Source: Epichloe hybrida
Taxonomy: Eukaryota; Ascomycota; Sordariomycetes; Hypocreales; Clavicipitaceae
Assembly (NCBI GenBank): GCA_019022495.1
Contig: JAFEKR010000086.1
Location: 1 to 64,000, forward strand
Length of the DNA stretch: 64,000 nucleotides
Direction: 5' to 3'
Shown: positions 34,406-45,947 of the stretch, piece by piece
How the letters are laid out: each line of letters opens with the position of its first letter
Numbering within the stretch: position 1 is the first letter of the stretch
Position numbers and translations under genes: made by a program
Notes under the pieces: generated by a model
Told to the model about the DNA's origin: nothing
The model's database searches: none
The model's input: the letters and a program-made list of their open reading frames with translations, nothing else

Positions 34406-35984
34406 TCGGGGGCTTTCCTGCTACATGGCCCTCGACTCGGCGTGCCGACGGAGGGTTGCAGCAATAATACACACGTAAGGCAACGTAGCTGGGAAGCCAG
34501 TGTTGCTGGCCTCGTGTTTTGTCTGGCCTTGGCCCGGCGGCTTTGTTTTGTTCGTCCACCCTAGCCCCGTTCTGGTCATCCAGCTCTTCTGGCCTCAGTC
34601 CAGGGTGGTGTCGGTCTGTTGCACAATTTGTCCTCACATAATAATAACGCACGAACGAATGGCGGGTGGTGGTGATGCGATGGTTTGACGCCTCTGCCTT
34701 TCCAGCCACAGCCCAACAGCGGGCGAAAGAATACCTCTCTGTCTGTCTACATTGCGCTCGTTATTATTGACTGCCCCCCCGAAAAAAAAAAAAACCTGTC
34801 TCGAGGCACGATTTCAGACGACCGCGTTGGTGCAGGAAACAAGAATGAAGCATTTATCGCTCGTGGAGCTACTCGGTACATTCCAGGATCTGCACTCGGC
34901 TCATTTGCGCGATGTCGAAACTTGCCCCGTTCGCGGATCGCTGGGGCTGAAACTTTAAACGATCAGAGTGGACTAGGATAATGGCTTTGGGATCGCAGCC
35001 AGTGTGAAAAGAAGGTCAATAGAACGCAACAATTTAAGGTAGGGCCTAGAATAAGCGAAGAAGGAAAGGGCGGCAGGAGAGTGAGTTACATGACCATCAG
35101 AAGCTTTGCCATCATTATCAAGCACAAAATGGAATAATGAGAACCGAGCAGCTTTTATTTATTTATTTTTTTTTTGGGGGGGGGGGGTGTTCGAGCAGCA
35201 ATGAGGAGGCACCGAGCTACTCACAATGCTCAGGTGACGTCAAGAGTGCAGAATGGACCAAGATATAAACATTGAAACGTCTGTCTGGCTGGTACTTTTG
35301 CTGTACTGGAGCCACCCGATAAACACGTTGTTGGCGGATCGAATTTTGGTCATGCCGGCTCTACAAAAGAGGCATGCGGTGATGATCGTTTTTTTTTGCC
35401 GGACGAGAAACGTCGAGATTTGTCCCCGCCAGCTCTTCATACTCGCCTTCATGCAGCAGCATAGAGCAAGTCGCGTACGCTGCTGCCGCCCGCTTGTCGC
35501 CCGAAGTTCTACTGAAGACAACAAATCTACGGAGCACGGAGTTTTTCAGCCGCCAATTGCGAGCTGTGACGTGCGTCTTCCACGGCGACACCATGTCACA
35601 TGATACGGATGCTAGAGCGTCTACGGCAACATTATGTACGTGTTGTTTTTAATGCGACAAGTTGTCTGTCTGGCAAAACTCTACAGTGGGTGTATCCTTT
35701 CAAACTTGTTGAGCCGGCTCTATTCTCGGTTTAGTCCCGGTGAGTCATTGGAGCGGTGACCACTCGATTTGCTACCTCATCCTGCGGCCAATTCGCGGAC
35801 CCAGCGAGCCGCCCGGTGGAAGTTTTTTAGCGTCCGTCAAGGAACTGTTCTTGCCACGCAAGTCATGGTGCAGGCCATCAGGCCGTCGGTGGGCTGCTGC
35901 TGCATTATGCCCTGCCCGTATCTCGGCCCGCCGTCAACTGGTGTGAGCGGGGCCATTTGACACTTCGATGGGATGGCTGGGGCG

Positions 35985-36330
35985 GACAACTAATACAAGA
36001 TAGCATCCTATGTGGCTATCTACTAGTACTCCTCCATGTTCATAAAGAGAGAATAAATAATACCCTATAAATATACATAAATGGCTGGAAAGATGCAAAA
36101 AATTCATAAAATAGTATTAATTCTACTATGAATACCAGCGGTTATTACAACTTCACCTTGCTTTTCTATTTTACTTGGAATTTCAATAATATATTCTACC
36201 ATTATTTGCTTACTTAGCAATGAGCATAGTCAGGTTAGGTCTTAGGTGTCTTAGGTATGGTCAGGTGAGCATGTATAATGCACGGGTCTGGTTAGGTTCT
36301 TTAGCTAGTACGTAGGGTGTTTGATGCTCC
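35985..36330. mobile_element. AT-rich remnant, possible decayed transposon
   Basis: About 330 bases are markedly more AT-rich than their surroundings and nearly free of CpG over most of their length. They end in repeated TTAGGT/GGTCAGGT words near 36228-36270. The composition resembles the RIP island at the left end, but no protein trace can be read. It could also be an AT-rich regulatory region. Confidence 0.35.
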
Positions 36331-36822
36331 TCGCCTACTATTTATTACGGAGTCCACAAGTTTTAGAAGGCGCACTGGAAGAACTGGTGGAAGGGGGGAA
36401 AAAAGTGCTGGGTCCACTTCCTCCCTGCCCTTGAGCACAACCAGTCCGATGCATGCAATACAGCCACCTCGCGGTACATAAATTGTTCACGGAGTTCTTG
36501 ATCTCGGTACGACGAAAACCCCGCACGTGATTCATGTCATCATGAACACTAATCCGTATTGTTGATCTTTGATTTTTTTTTTTTTTGTTAGGGTCTGGCC
36601 TGCGTTGTGTGAAATGGTGCCCTCGAGCGCCTGAGGCCACTTGCCATGATGAACCGCCGCGTCCTGGCAACAAGTGCGCAACTCATACAGCCAGCCAGCA
36701 ATTCTTCTCTCTGAAAATCCAGAAAGACCCAAGCCCCCCCCCCCCCTCTCTGCCCCCCTAGCCCTGCGCTGCTTGCCGCCTTGGCGGAGCAAGCTAACAT
36801 GTCTTGTCTAATAGTAGGTCAC

Positions 36823-36853
36823 CGTCTCGTCTCGTCTCGTCTCGTCTCGTCTG
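36823..36853. repeat. CGTCT pentanucleotide microsatellite
   Basis: Six tandem copies of CGTCT in the gene-free region between SSN6 and the 37.5 kb small gene. Confidence 0.93.
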
Positions 36854-37546
36854 CTTTGTGCGATGTACAGGAATCCGGGACGTGTTTCGGCTATGGATGG
36901 AGCCTCAAAAAACGGAGTAAGCGCCGATTTTCTAGTTCAAACTGCCCGGGGCCACCACCACACTCCGATGCTTATCATTCCGCCGGGCCGAGCTGTAGCT
37001 CAAGACAACCAACCTTGTCGTGCCTAGTGATATAAACTCCAGATTACTTGCGCGAACCCACTTACCCGGGATCACATTGGGCTGCCCTCGTTCATGACGA
37101 GCAAGTGGAGATGTGCCATTTTTTTTTTTTCGTTCAACTGCGTTTTGATCTCATGGCTGGACCAAAAAGCTTTGTTGGCATACAAACGTATCGATCTCCC
37201 AGACAAATACATCCCGCTGTACCCAAGAAAAAGCCCGCGCTGTACTAAACACGCTTCTTGATCAACGACCCACATCAAGCCGAACCTGAAGCGAGATCAA
37301 AAGTATATTAAAGCACTCCCTCGTGGGACAAACTTGCAATTCAATAGTCTCTATTTAAACTTAAACACAAGAATTAATATGTAAATTCGATCAAAGTATA
37401 AAATAAAAATAAAAGCCACAGCACGCAGCCCCAAAGTCTACTCCCCTAGGTCTATCTATATATCCCCCATCCCACGCCAAAAACCCCAATCTAAAAATCT
37501 TCACAAAATCTGCACCAAGAAGAAAAGAAACGCATAGCAAGTCACC

Positions 37547-38060
37547 ATGGAAGGCCCTCACGCTTTCTTCCCCATGCCAGCAGTCAACCACCCCCGACAC
37601 CACAACCACGGACTCAACCCTCGAGAGGCGCGAGAGGCGCGAGGACAGGTCATTTGGGGGAGGATTGCAGCCGACAGGCGTGGGCCGGGCGTACGACGCG
37701 TACGTGTCCTGGTGCACATCAATGTAGGGAACCAACCCCTGGGAGAGAGAGAAATGTGCTAACGGACCTAGGTTCTGCAGATGGCGCTGGCAGGATTCTC
37801 TGTTGGCGTGGCGCTTGGTCTGTTGACAGGTCTGGGAGCTGTGGCAGGTTTCGAGGTGAGGTGTTGGGCACCATGACCCTGGAGGGATGAATGATGAATG
37901 ATGAGTGATGAGTGATGAGTTCATGAGTGGATGGCTATATCTGAGAATTGTCGAGATGGAAAAGGGGGGGGTTTGGAACAAGAAGGATGGATGAGCTATG
38001 GGCTGACGACACGTACGGCAGTACGACAATATAATGGGTGTTTTGGTGTGTTGGGAGTAA
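37547..38060 (+). CDS. Tentative small glycine-zipper membrane protein
   Basis: ATG 37547 has an excellent context (CACCATGG). Exon 1 (37547-37648) encodes 34 hydrophilic residues starting MEGPHAFFPMPA, with His/Arg-rich stretches. A 132-base intron with branch GTGCTAAC and acceptor CTGCAG leads to exon 2 (37781-), which encodes MALAGFSVGVALGLLTGLG, a glycine-spaced hydrophobic helix that fits one membrane span. A third exon (38022-38060, after a GTGAGG donor and a GCTGAC branch) would end in VLVCWE, giving 71 residues. Without that splice the frame stops at 37876, giving 65 residues. I recognise no family. The splice signals and the helix are the only support. Confidence 0.42.
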
Positions 38061-38355
38061 TTAGGTATGGTAGGAACAGGTCGTGATGACGAAGAAATGA
38101 AGGACGAATGAAATAGTAAAGGGGCTCGCTCTATTCTTGCAATGCATTACTGTCGTTGGACAAAATTCATGCCCGCGGTGCGCCTGTTGGAGTACTGCAT
38201 CCCAACCCCGTTCTCAGGGGGGGGGAGAAATTAACAGTGGAAAGTACAAAGAAAGGGGTATTCCCATTACAATTGGAGTTTGATAGGGAACATCCGTCGC
38301 GGAGGTTCCTAAGCCATGTGCGTTGTCCGCCAGAAGACAGTGATCTCCAGGGTCC

Positions 38356-39527
38356 CTAGTTTTTTCCATCGTCGTGATCTGGCTCTAACTTGGTTTCTCC
38401 TAGCACGTCGCCGGGCTTGGAGGCCATGGCGGTATGGGTACTGGGCTGAGGTTGGGTCTGCACAGTCGGACCGCCGGGCTGCGCGGGTGCTTTGCTTGAC
38501 GCACCGGCCGAAGCAGCATTCAATCTCTGGTCAAGGGCCTTGAGGGCGAGGGCTCTCCTGCGCTCTGCTTCCGCGCGAGCGGAACCAGGCGTGCCTCGCT
38601 GCAGAGCGCGATCGCCGCGCGCAGAGGACATGTCTGTGTGGGAGAAGGGGGTACAGAGGCGCATGGCGACGAGGACATCGAATATCTGATTTGATAGCGC
38701 TGCGACGAAAGGCTTCACGGGCCCGGGGAAGAATTCGGCAAAAGCGAATGTCTCGCTGGCGTCGCCTCGGAGCGACGCGGGTTGCGAGCTGTCCAAGTCG
38801 GGGAAGATGGTCTTGTAGAATCGCAGGTAGGTCCAACTGGAGAGGAAACCAAACGTGGCTTGCCAGACGGCAGCGCGAGAGAGGAGCGGCGTCAGCGACA
38901 ATACTGTCACCATGCCGATGAACAAGAGCGGGAGTCGGGGCACTCGGAGGGACAGGACGCCGCGGAATAGAGTGACTGTGTGAGCCGGAATGAGCTGGCT
39001 GAACGCGACGAGGAAGGCGACTTGGATCGAAACACCGCCGGATATACTTGCAAGACTAGAAGATTGTAAGCTTTTGGGTAAATATGCTCCGCCCAAGCGC
39101 AAATTGCGGTTAGGCGTGGTTTGGTATGGGAAATATTCGCAAGCACATACGTCCAGCTCTCATCCCGAGTAAGTGCGAAGAAGAAGATCATGACGAGAAA
39201 CGTCAACACGTTAGGGACCAATGCTGCCAACACCAGAAACTTGGCAAAGTCTGCCGACGACCAAGCCCGCTCGAGATACCGCCCGCCATGGTACAGGGTC
39301 AGCCCGGAGATCGCCAGTGTAAAGATGTTGCATTCGACCAAGGCTGATGTCAAGAATGTCCAGGGGTATACGAGCGAAAGCTGCGGCACAAGCGTCAAAT
39401 ACGGAATGACAATTTGAGAGTGTTCAGTCCATTGGCGATACCGAATTGCTGCGCTCAGAAAAGACTGAAATACGAGCCCTATTAGGACCGCGCGGGTGAC
39501 CGGGGGGATGTTTATACTGGAAGGCAT
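38356..39527 (-). CDS. TMEM115/DUF1751-like integral membrane protein
   Basis: Exons are 39151-39527 and 38356-39046 (intron 104 bases, donor GTATGT, acceptor TGCAAG), giving 355 residues. Relatives of TMEM115 are Golgi membrane proteins with a rhomboid-like fold and no proteolytic activity. Several hydrophobic spans are visible: AVLIGLVFQSFLSAAIRY, then the segment around TFLTSALVECNIFTLAISGL, then AKFLVLAALVPNVLTFLVMI across the intron, and the VSIQVAFLVAFSQLIPAH and PLLFIGMVTVLSLTPLL spans. The conserved YPWTFLTSALVE and YGGRYLER-like YHGGRYLERAW signatures fit the family. The C-terminal 100 residues are cytosolic, Ala/Arg-rich and then disordered. A 13-base tandem array lies 43 bases upstream of the start codon. 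Confidence 0.87.
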
Positions 39528-39569
39528 GCTGGGAGGCGGCTGCTACAACTTCATGGGACGAGGGTGGTG

Positions 39570-39667
39570 GTCGGGATATACAGTCGGGATATACAGTCGG
39601 GATATGCAGTCGGGATATGCAGTCGGGATATGCAGTCGGGATATGCAGTCAGGATATACAGTCGGGA
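39570..39667. repeat. 13-base minisatellite upstream of the TMEM115-like gene
   Basis: Seven complete copies of GTCGGGATATACA (or GTCGGGATATGCA) plus a partial eighth. The variants are grouped: A-type at both ends and G-type in the middle, as expected from unequal exchange. The array begins 43 bases upstream of the minus-strand start codon at 39527. Confidence 0.95.
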
Positions 39668-41720
39668 GCTGTACCGAACGATGAAGAAGTGAGCCTCGGC
39701 CCTGTTGGCTGCCTGGATCGTCGACGTTGGAGGTTCTGTGACCTTGACCCTTGAAGAGGTCGCGAACAAGTGTCAAGGCCAGCAGCAGCACGTGCCACGA
39801 GAGCTTGTCCCAAAGTCGAGGGAGGTGTGGCTGAACAGGGACGTCTGCGGCCTGGGGCTGGTGGCTGTGGCGCAGGACCCGGAGGCTTCACGGCCACACA
39901 TCCACATCCACATCCACATCCGCGTCCACACCCTCACGATTCATCAAGCCGACAGCTATGCATATAAGTATGCTGGTCCATTCAATTCATGTCGTGCTAC
40001 AATTACACATAATCACTAAGCCAGCTCACACCCCAAATTGTCGTCAATGAGCGACCCCACTGAGCTGGCCCTGTGGCTGTGGCTTGGTGTCTCTGCGTGC
40101 GGAGGATACTATAGCCTCTGTTGCAGCGGATGGCTTGCGGTCTAGGACATCGGCCTCAGATTCTCGTCCAGCAAACGGACGTGCATGCACCTCAATCAAG
40201 TATTTCGAGGGATGAAAAGGTGTTGGCCGATGATTGACACCTGCTAACATTGATTAGTAAGTTGCTGGCTGATTGCTGCATCTGGCGCCACGCCATCCCC
40301 GTCCCAGGGTCTCTCGGTTTCCCGCCGTGTTTCCTTTCAGATCCCACCCTGGACTGCGACCCATGAAGCCATGTCTCTCATCGTTGCAGCAAAGGCCGAG
40401 CCACTCACTGGTGGTCCAAGACGGGGTGCATCGTCCACCGTCCAACCTTTCCCGCGTTCGGCCAATATTCATCCAGTTCGAGATCCAATTCGACGCCTGA
40501 CCGTCCGCCGAGTTTCTCAGAAGTCCTCGCCCTCGCCCTAGACCTCTGATGAATGGTGAATGGTGAATAGTGACGAACGTGACGAACTTGACGGCTCAGT
40601 CCCTTTCAAATCCTGGAAGTAGTCTTCCTAAAAATAACAAGGATGCTTTGCTGACTCTGACGCGACGGAGATAATATTAGGCCGTTCCGGAAGATGCGAA
40701 AAACTGGAACCACAATCTTGTTCCCGAAGTGGCGACGGGCTTGTTTCGCCTGTCTCAAGTTTTGGACCAGAGGCATGTGGCATGTGGCATGTACATATGT
40801 ACCGTCATCTGGAGGAACCCACAAAATCTTTCACCCTTCCGCCGATTTGTCGCACATCCATGAAGGTCCCAACACACTGTTAATCACACTGTTGATCACA
40901 CTGTTGCTCGAGCTGGAATCCAATGGGTTTGCAGGCGGAGGTCTCGCTGCCAGCCAGAAGAAGATGGAAGGATTCAGTCGAATTCGCAAAGAGCAGATAT
41001 GCAGGCTTATTATGGGAGGGGTGCTACGCCGACGATGGCGAGATGCGGGTACTACTCGGTACTGCACCACGCACTACTACCCCTTTTTTGCTGGAATTGA
41101 CACCATCGTCAAATGACTACATAGCGATCGAGGAGCGGTGCTGCTGACGGGCGGGACAGAGCAGAGCACAGAGCAGCAACTTGAGTCCTGCAAGGGCCAG
41201 GCCAGATGCCGAGACAGCCAAAGTCGACGGACAAGACAATGCTTTGGTCACGTCGACGGAGTGTTGGACTTGGGGTGGCCCTGTTTTTTTTCTCCTTCTG
41301 CTCGCTCCGTTGGTCAAAGTCAACAAAAGCGCAGATTCGAACGCTGGCTGATGAGTGATGGAACAGTTGAACACGCCCCGACGCCCCCACGACTCCACGC
41401 CCCCGCGGTTCCGCCATCTGGCCATCAAACCCATGTTGATTTCATGCCCACATGCCCACATGCACATAAAAGAGTACATACATATGTACACACACCCTTG
41501 GCGCACCCCAGCGGGAGTGACAGGAAAGGCTAGAGGTTAAATGATCTGTTCGTCTCCGAGCCTGGTGACTGACACTCGCTCCTCGCTAGCCTGGTCTGGT
41601 CTGGTGGTCTGGTGGTCTGGTGGACCCTAAAGAGGCAGAGAGAGCCTACAATATATGTACAACTGTACATACGGATTACAGTAGGAACTAGGAAGGGCTA
41701 GGAGTTTTAAACGTCAGGGA

Positions 41721-41758
41721 GGCTTGGATGGCTTGGCTTGGATGGCTTGGCTTGGATG
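41721..41758. repeat. GGCTTGGATG imperfect tandem repeat
   Basis: Alternating GGCTTGGAT and GGCTTG units, about three higher-order copies, in the intergenic region upstream of SIF2. Confidence 0.8.
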
Positions 41759-42393
41759 AGAAGAGCCAGCGCGAAGAGAGACTCGGTAATCCGTACTCCG
41801 TAGACGGGACCGAACCGACAGCATGACAGGAGACGACAGACAGGCCGAGGGCATCAACTCCGTAGGGACGCCTACATCGCGAGGTTGGCATCAAACGCTC
41901 GATGCGCCATGGTCGGCAGTATTATGGCGGCTGGCAGCGATCCGAAGGAATTTGGAATTTGGCTGGTCAGTCAGTGGTGGCACTGGTGGGTGCGGGTGGG
42001 TGCGGGTGCACAAGGAAGGAAGAACAGGAGCAGGTCCAGACGGATGTGGTCGACGGCGAGAGGAGGTACGTACCCGGCCCCGTCCCCCGTCCCACGTCCA
42101 CCATGGACGATGGACAAGTATCGTGCGCTGCCAATTGGTATCTGCCGGTACCTCTCCGTCCTCGAGCCGTGGCCCTGGTTGGCCCTGGTTGGCTGGTGGC
42201 CCTGGTGGTGGCCCTGTGGCTCCCCCGGGGCCCTGCAAGATGGAACTGTGGATGTGGATTTCATCTCGCTCTTGAATCTTCACTCACTCACTCCCTCACC
42301 TTGTGGTTCTCACTTTCTGCTTCATCGCCGCCCCGTCCACTCTTTCATTTGTGCCGCTCCCGGCCAGGCGACTGACTGCTCCTCAACCTCCTC

Positions 42394-42430
42394 AACGACG
42401 ACGACGACGACGACGGACGACGGACGACGG
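42394..42430. repeat. GAC trinucleotide array in the SIF2 leader
   Basis: ACG/GAC triplets repeated about seven times, then three copies of GGACGAC, roughly 105 bases upstream of the SIF2 start codon. Confidence 0.88.
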
Positions 42431-42535
42431 CTATCTCATCCACCTCTGCCTACTCTCCAGCCGACGACTTGCTCTCACCATCACCACCAGGCCACCCGTA
42501 ATCCAGCCGCCATCTGAGGCGCGGGCCTGGCAGTC

Positions 42536-45348
42536 ATGGTGGTCAAGGAATTTCTCGACTCGGATAGGGTCAACTTTTTGATTTGGAGGTTCGTAGCTTC
42601 CGCCGCCCACAGCCCACCGCCCACCGCCTCTCGTCCGCTCTCGGCTCTGTCACGCGCTGCTGCTGGTCTCAACAAAACATGAAGACGCAATCACCCAACC
42701 GGCCTTTTCTTCCCTCTCTCTTGCGCCCTGGCTGTACTCTTTTGCGTGCCTTGGTCTTGGCTGCCTTCATGTCGAGAGCCTGCTACCCCGGCGCTTCCTC
42801 ATCAGTGGTTTGCCGGACACGCTTTGCTAATCCGTCGCGCAGGTATCTACTGGAAGGGAGTACGTGGCACCAAACCTTTTCTCCCCTCGTGCGTCTTATT
42901 ATCTGCCATGACGATGCAAGCGCTCAAGGATTTACCACTCTTTCTGTTTCACCTTTCGTTCTCACTGCAAGGTCAGGCTAGCCCAGTTGTACTCATTTTT
43001 TCCATGTCCCGCAGACTATCGCGAAACGGCCGCCAAGTTCCAGAAGGAGTGGCACGTCAGGGAGCCACACCGAGATTTTGCCTTCGCGCCTCATGTCAAG
43101 GGCCGCGCACTCATTTCGGTCGTCAACAGAGGGCTCTTGTACTATGCCCTCGAACGTGATTTCGCATTCAAGCAGGTATGTCGTGCGTCTTGTTAGTCTT
43201 TTCTTCTTCCTCTTTTTTTTTTTTTTAATTTTTTTTTTTGGTGTGTGTCGATTGTTGTTCTCGCATCTCTCTTCTCCCCTCATCTTGCGCCTTCCTTCTC
43301 AGCCACATGTTGCTGCTGAAGTCGGCAAAGGAGGCTGAAAGGGCAAAATCTTGACTAACTTGGGGAAACCATGACGGCAGCTGCCTGGCGATGCCACCAA
43401 TGCTGAGGCGGAGGCGCTGCAGGTCGGCATCTTTGGACCACTCAAGTCGCTGGATGAAATACTAGAAGGCGGGACGGGCACGGAAGCAGGCGATGCGGAA
43501 GCATCACGAAAGCGCATGCACCAGCAGCTGCCGAATGGCTCACCATCAAAGCGACCGCGTCTCAGCAATGGATATGCTGATGCACCTACGAACCCAAATC
43601 AGCCAAACACAAACGCAGGCGCATCTGCATCTTCGTCTCTATCTGCATTCGCAACCGCACCCGCAACCACATCCACGACCGCAACCGCGGCCCCGGCGAC
43701 AAATGCCATCACATCTGTCACCTCGCCTGTCACCACCACCACCACCATCGAAACCACCACAACCACGACCATGAATTCATCGTCCATGAGCAACATCGAC
43801 AACAACAACAACATCACATCAAATCCTGCCACCACCAACACGCCCGCACCAAGCTCCGCCCTTGTACCCGCGCCCATGGATGTTGATGACGACCATCAAC
43901 ACCCGACGCACCCTCGCTCCCTCGATGACAGCAGCAACAGTCTCCAGGACTTGAGCAACAACCATGCCTACCCGTCGCCGCTAGAGGGCGAGCAGCTACC
44001 ACCACCCATTATCCGCACCGACGGCCCCGAACAGGGCACGCAGGTAGACAAGGTGAAAGAGCTTTCGCCCGACACGACGTTTATCCGGCTGATGGACGAC
44101 GACGGCCATGGCAGCATGCCGGAGGCAACCGCCACGCCATCGCCGTCGCCAGCAAGCGCTGAGAATGCGCCAGTGCTCCTGCAGTGCGAGTGGAACCCCC
44201 GCGATCCGTCGGTATTGGCGGCTGCTGGAACCGATGCGCTAGCCCGCGTTTGGACCATTTCTCGCCCCACTGCCCCTCCTGAGCCTGGCCGCGATCACGT
44301 GTCTCCCAGAGCCCATACGTTGCTCGACCCGGAAGCACCACGCACCACGACTGTCACGGCTTTGTCGTGGACATCGGATGGCACTGCCATCGCCGTCGCC
44401 ACCGATTCAGGGTCGCTGGCCGCCGTGAGTGTCTGGTCGGCAGATGGTGTCCACATGCAAACCATGGAGGTATCGGAGCCGCCCGTCATTAAGCTGAGCT
44501 GGAATCCGAGCAACACGGCCCTGCTCGCCATTTCCCCCGAGAAGGGTGGTGCCGTCGTCACTGTCTACTCGTCCGCTACTGGCACCGCCTTCACCCATCA
44601 CTTGCCCGGCCACGACATTGCCGCCACTCCGTTAGATGCCACATGGACCAACGATGCCGACTTCTTGCTGACCGGAGGTGACTTGCTGCTGTACCTCCGC
44701 TGCAGCGAGACGGATATTGTTCAAGTACGAAGGTTCGAAACCAATGAGGACGACAGCTTTACCCAGGTGCTCTTTGATTGGCGGTCCAAACTGGCCGCTA
44801 CCTCAAGTGACAAGGGTACTCTTGATGTACGTCGCACTGCTTCCGCAGCATCCCCCAAAGAAAGAGAGAATGGAGGGAAAAAAAACATGACGAGCGACTG
44901 ATTGCAACGGGAGGCGAAGATTGCGCCATCCTGATATGGAACGCACGGAAGCCAGAGAGCAAGGCGAAGTGCTTCCTCACGATGGATTCTCCGATTGTAC
45001 GACTTGCGTTTACTCCAGACGGCGCCTTCATTGCTGGCGCCACGTCAAGGCAAGTATTAATATGGAAGGTTGACAGCCACTCCATGCCAAGGGCGAGCTG
45101 GAATCGGCCACCGCACCCCGGCTGGCTTAGTCCCAAGGGCTCGTCGGAGTCTGACGAAGAAGACGAGCACTGTTTGTGCTGGGATGTAAGCGGGCAAAAG
45201 TTGGCATATGGCTCCAACAGTAGAGTTCGTTTATCTTCCTTTTTTTTTCCCTCCCACTCCCGGGGATGATGCGAATCAATCTCTTGGTAAAGAAGCCGCG
45301 ATGCTGACCTTTTATCTGTAGCTTGCTGTAATCAATTTTAGTAAATAG
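42536..45348 (+). CDS. SIF2: LisH/WD40 corepressor subunit, SIF2/TBL1 type
   Basis: Proteins of this type tether histone deacetylases (yeast Set3 complex, animal NCoR/SMRT). Six exons are 42536-42588, 42843-42859, 43015-43175, 43381-44826, 44895-45224 and 45322-45348, giving 677 residues (yeast 535). The N-terminal LisH motif, VNFLIWRYLLEGNYRETA, is assembled from exons 1-3; exon 2 is only 17 bases. After a KRPRL nuclear signal come about 200 low-complexity Thr/Asn/Ala-rich residues. WD40 repeats then run from about residue 340 to the end (LQCEWNPRDPSVLAAAGTD, DSPIVRLAFTPDGAFIAG, LCWDVSGQKLAYGSNSR). Intron 3 has a GACTAAC branch. Intron 4 (44827-44894) is the weakest: its acceptor GACGAG joins TLD to RLIATGGEDC, and the neighbouring A8 tract is also a possible frameshift site. 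Confidence 0.9.
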
Positions 45349-45915
45349 ACCAGGCTCCCTCCAAGTTGACATCAAAACATGCGTCGACGCGATCCAGCAG
45401 GCTCTGGGCCCCCCGTTTTACTTGGTTTTATTCCCTCCCCCCCCACACGACATACGAAAATGGCGGTGTACTTTATTTATTATATATCGATATTGGCCAC
45501 GACAGGTGACGGCATTACACAGTAGACGCAAAGCAAGGCTGGGACGTGGACGAAGGAACTGCCTTTTCCCCTCTGTTCTATGGCATCTCGAAAACGAAAC
45601 ATGGCAAGTACGCGTTAATGTTTACTCGGAGACTGTTGTCCGCCATATTCACAGCTCTCTGGGCCATGGCCGACATGGTCGAACCATGTTTCATTTGTAC
45701 ATGACTACTTTTTTTTTTTTTTTTTTTTTTTTTTGGGTTTTCCACGACGGGGAGGCGCATGGTGTAGCAAAGAAGGAAAGGCATCTGCCGGGCTAGGAGC
45801 TCTGTGCATGACCGGGCATGGAAGACGGGAGTAGACGCGTATTCTCTCTGGCTCCCCGCGAGGGGGAAGGAAAAAACGGTGGTGGCAGCGGGCATCTACT
45901 TGGAAGGAAGAGGAG

Positions 45916-45947
<32 letters not shown>

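Larger units (their letters stand above)
33138..37546. other. 4.4 kb gene-free region with repeats and an AT-rich relic
   Basis: This is the longest gene-free stretch outside the TE island. It begins with the SSN6 promoter/leader. It contains CCCATGCC-type repeats (33753-33803), an AGGC array, a 9-base array at 34361 and a TCTCG array at 36823. A run of about 330 AT-rich bases (35985-36330) looks like an old transposon scrap. All ORFs are short and motif-free on both strands. A non-coding RNA cannot be excluded from sequence alone. Confidence 0.6.
39528..42535. other. Divergent intergenic region, TMEM115-like / SIF2
   Basis: Three kilobases lie between divergent starts. It contains the 13-base array at 39570, repeats of GGTCTGGT near 41604, GGCTTGGATG repeats at 41721-41758 and a GAC run at 42394. 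ORFs of 60-210 codons overlap on both strands near 41.8-42.5 kb but lack motifs. They lie in the GC-rich SIF2 leader and were not accepted. Confidence 0.6.

Noticed and set aside
37391..38029. 212-codon minus-strand ORF
   Set aside because: It overlaps the better supported spliced small gene and has low-complexity His/Ser/Pro composition with no motif or splice context.
39570..39667. CRISPR-like array
   Set aside because: The units are directly adjacent 13-mers without spacers and the genome is eukaryotic.
41823..42517. Several 130-210-codon ORFs on both strands
   Set aside because: They lie in the GC-rich SIF2 leader with no start context, motif or splice logic.
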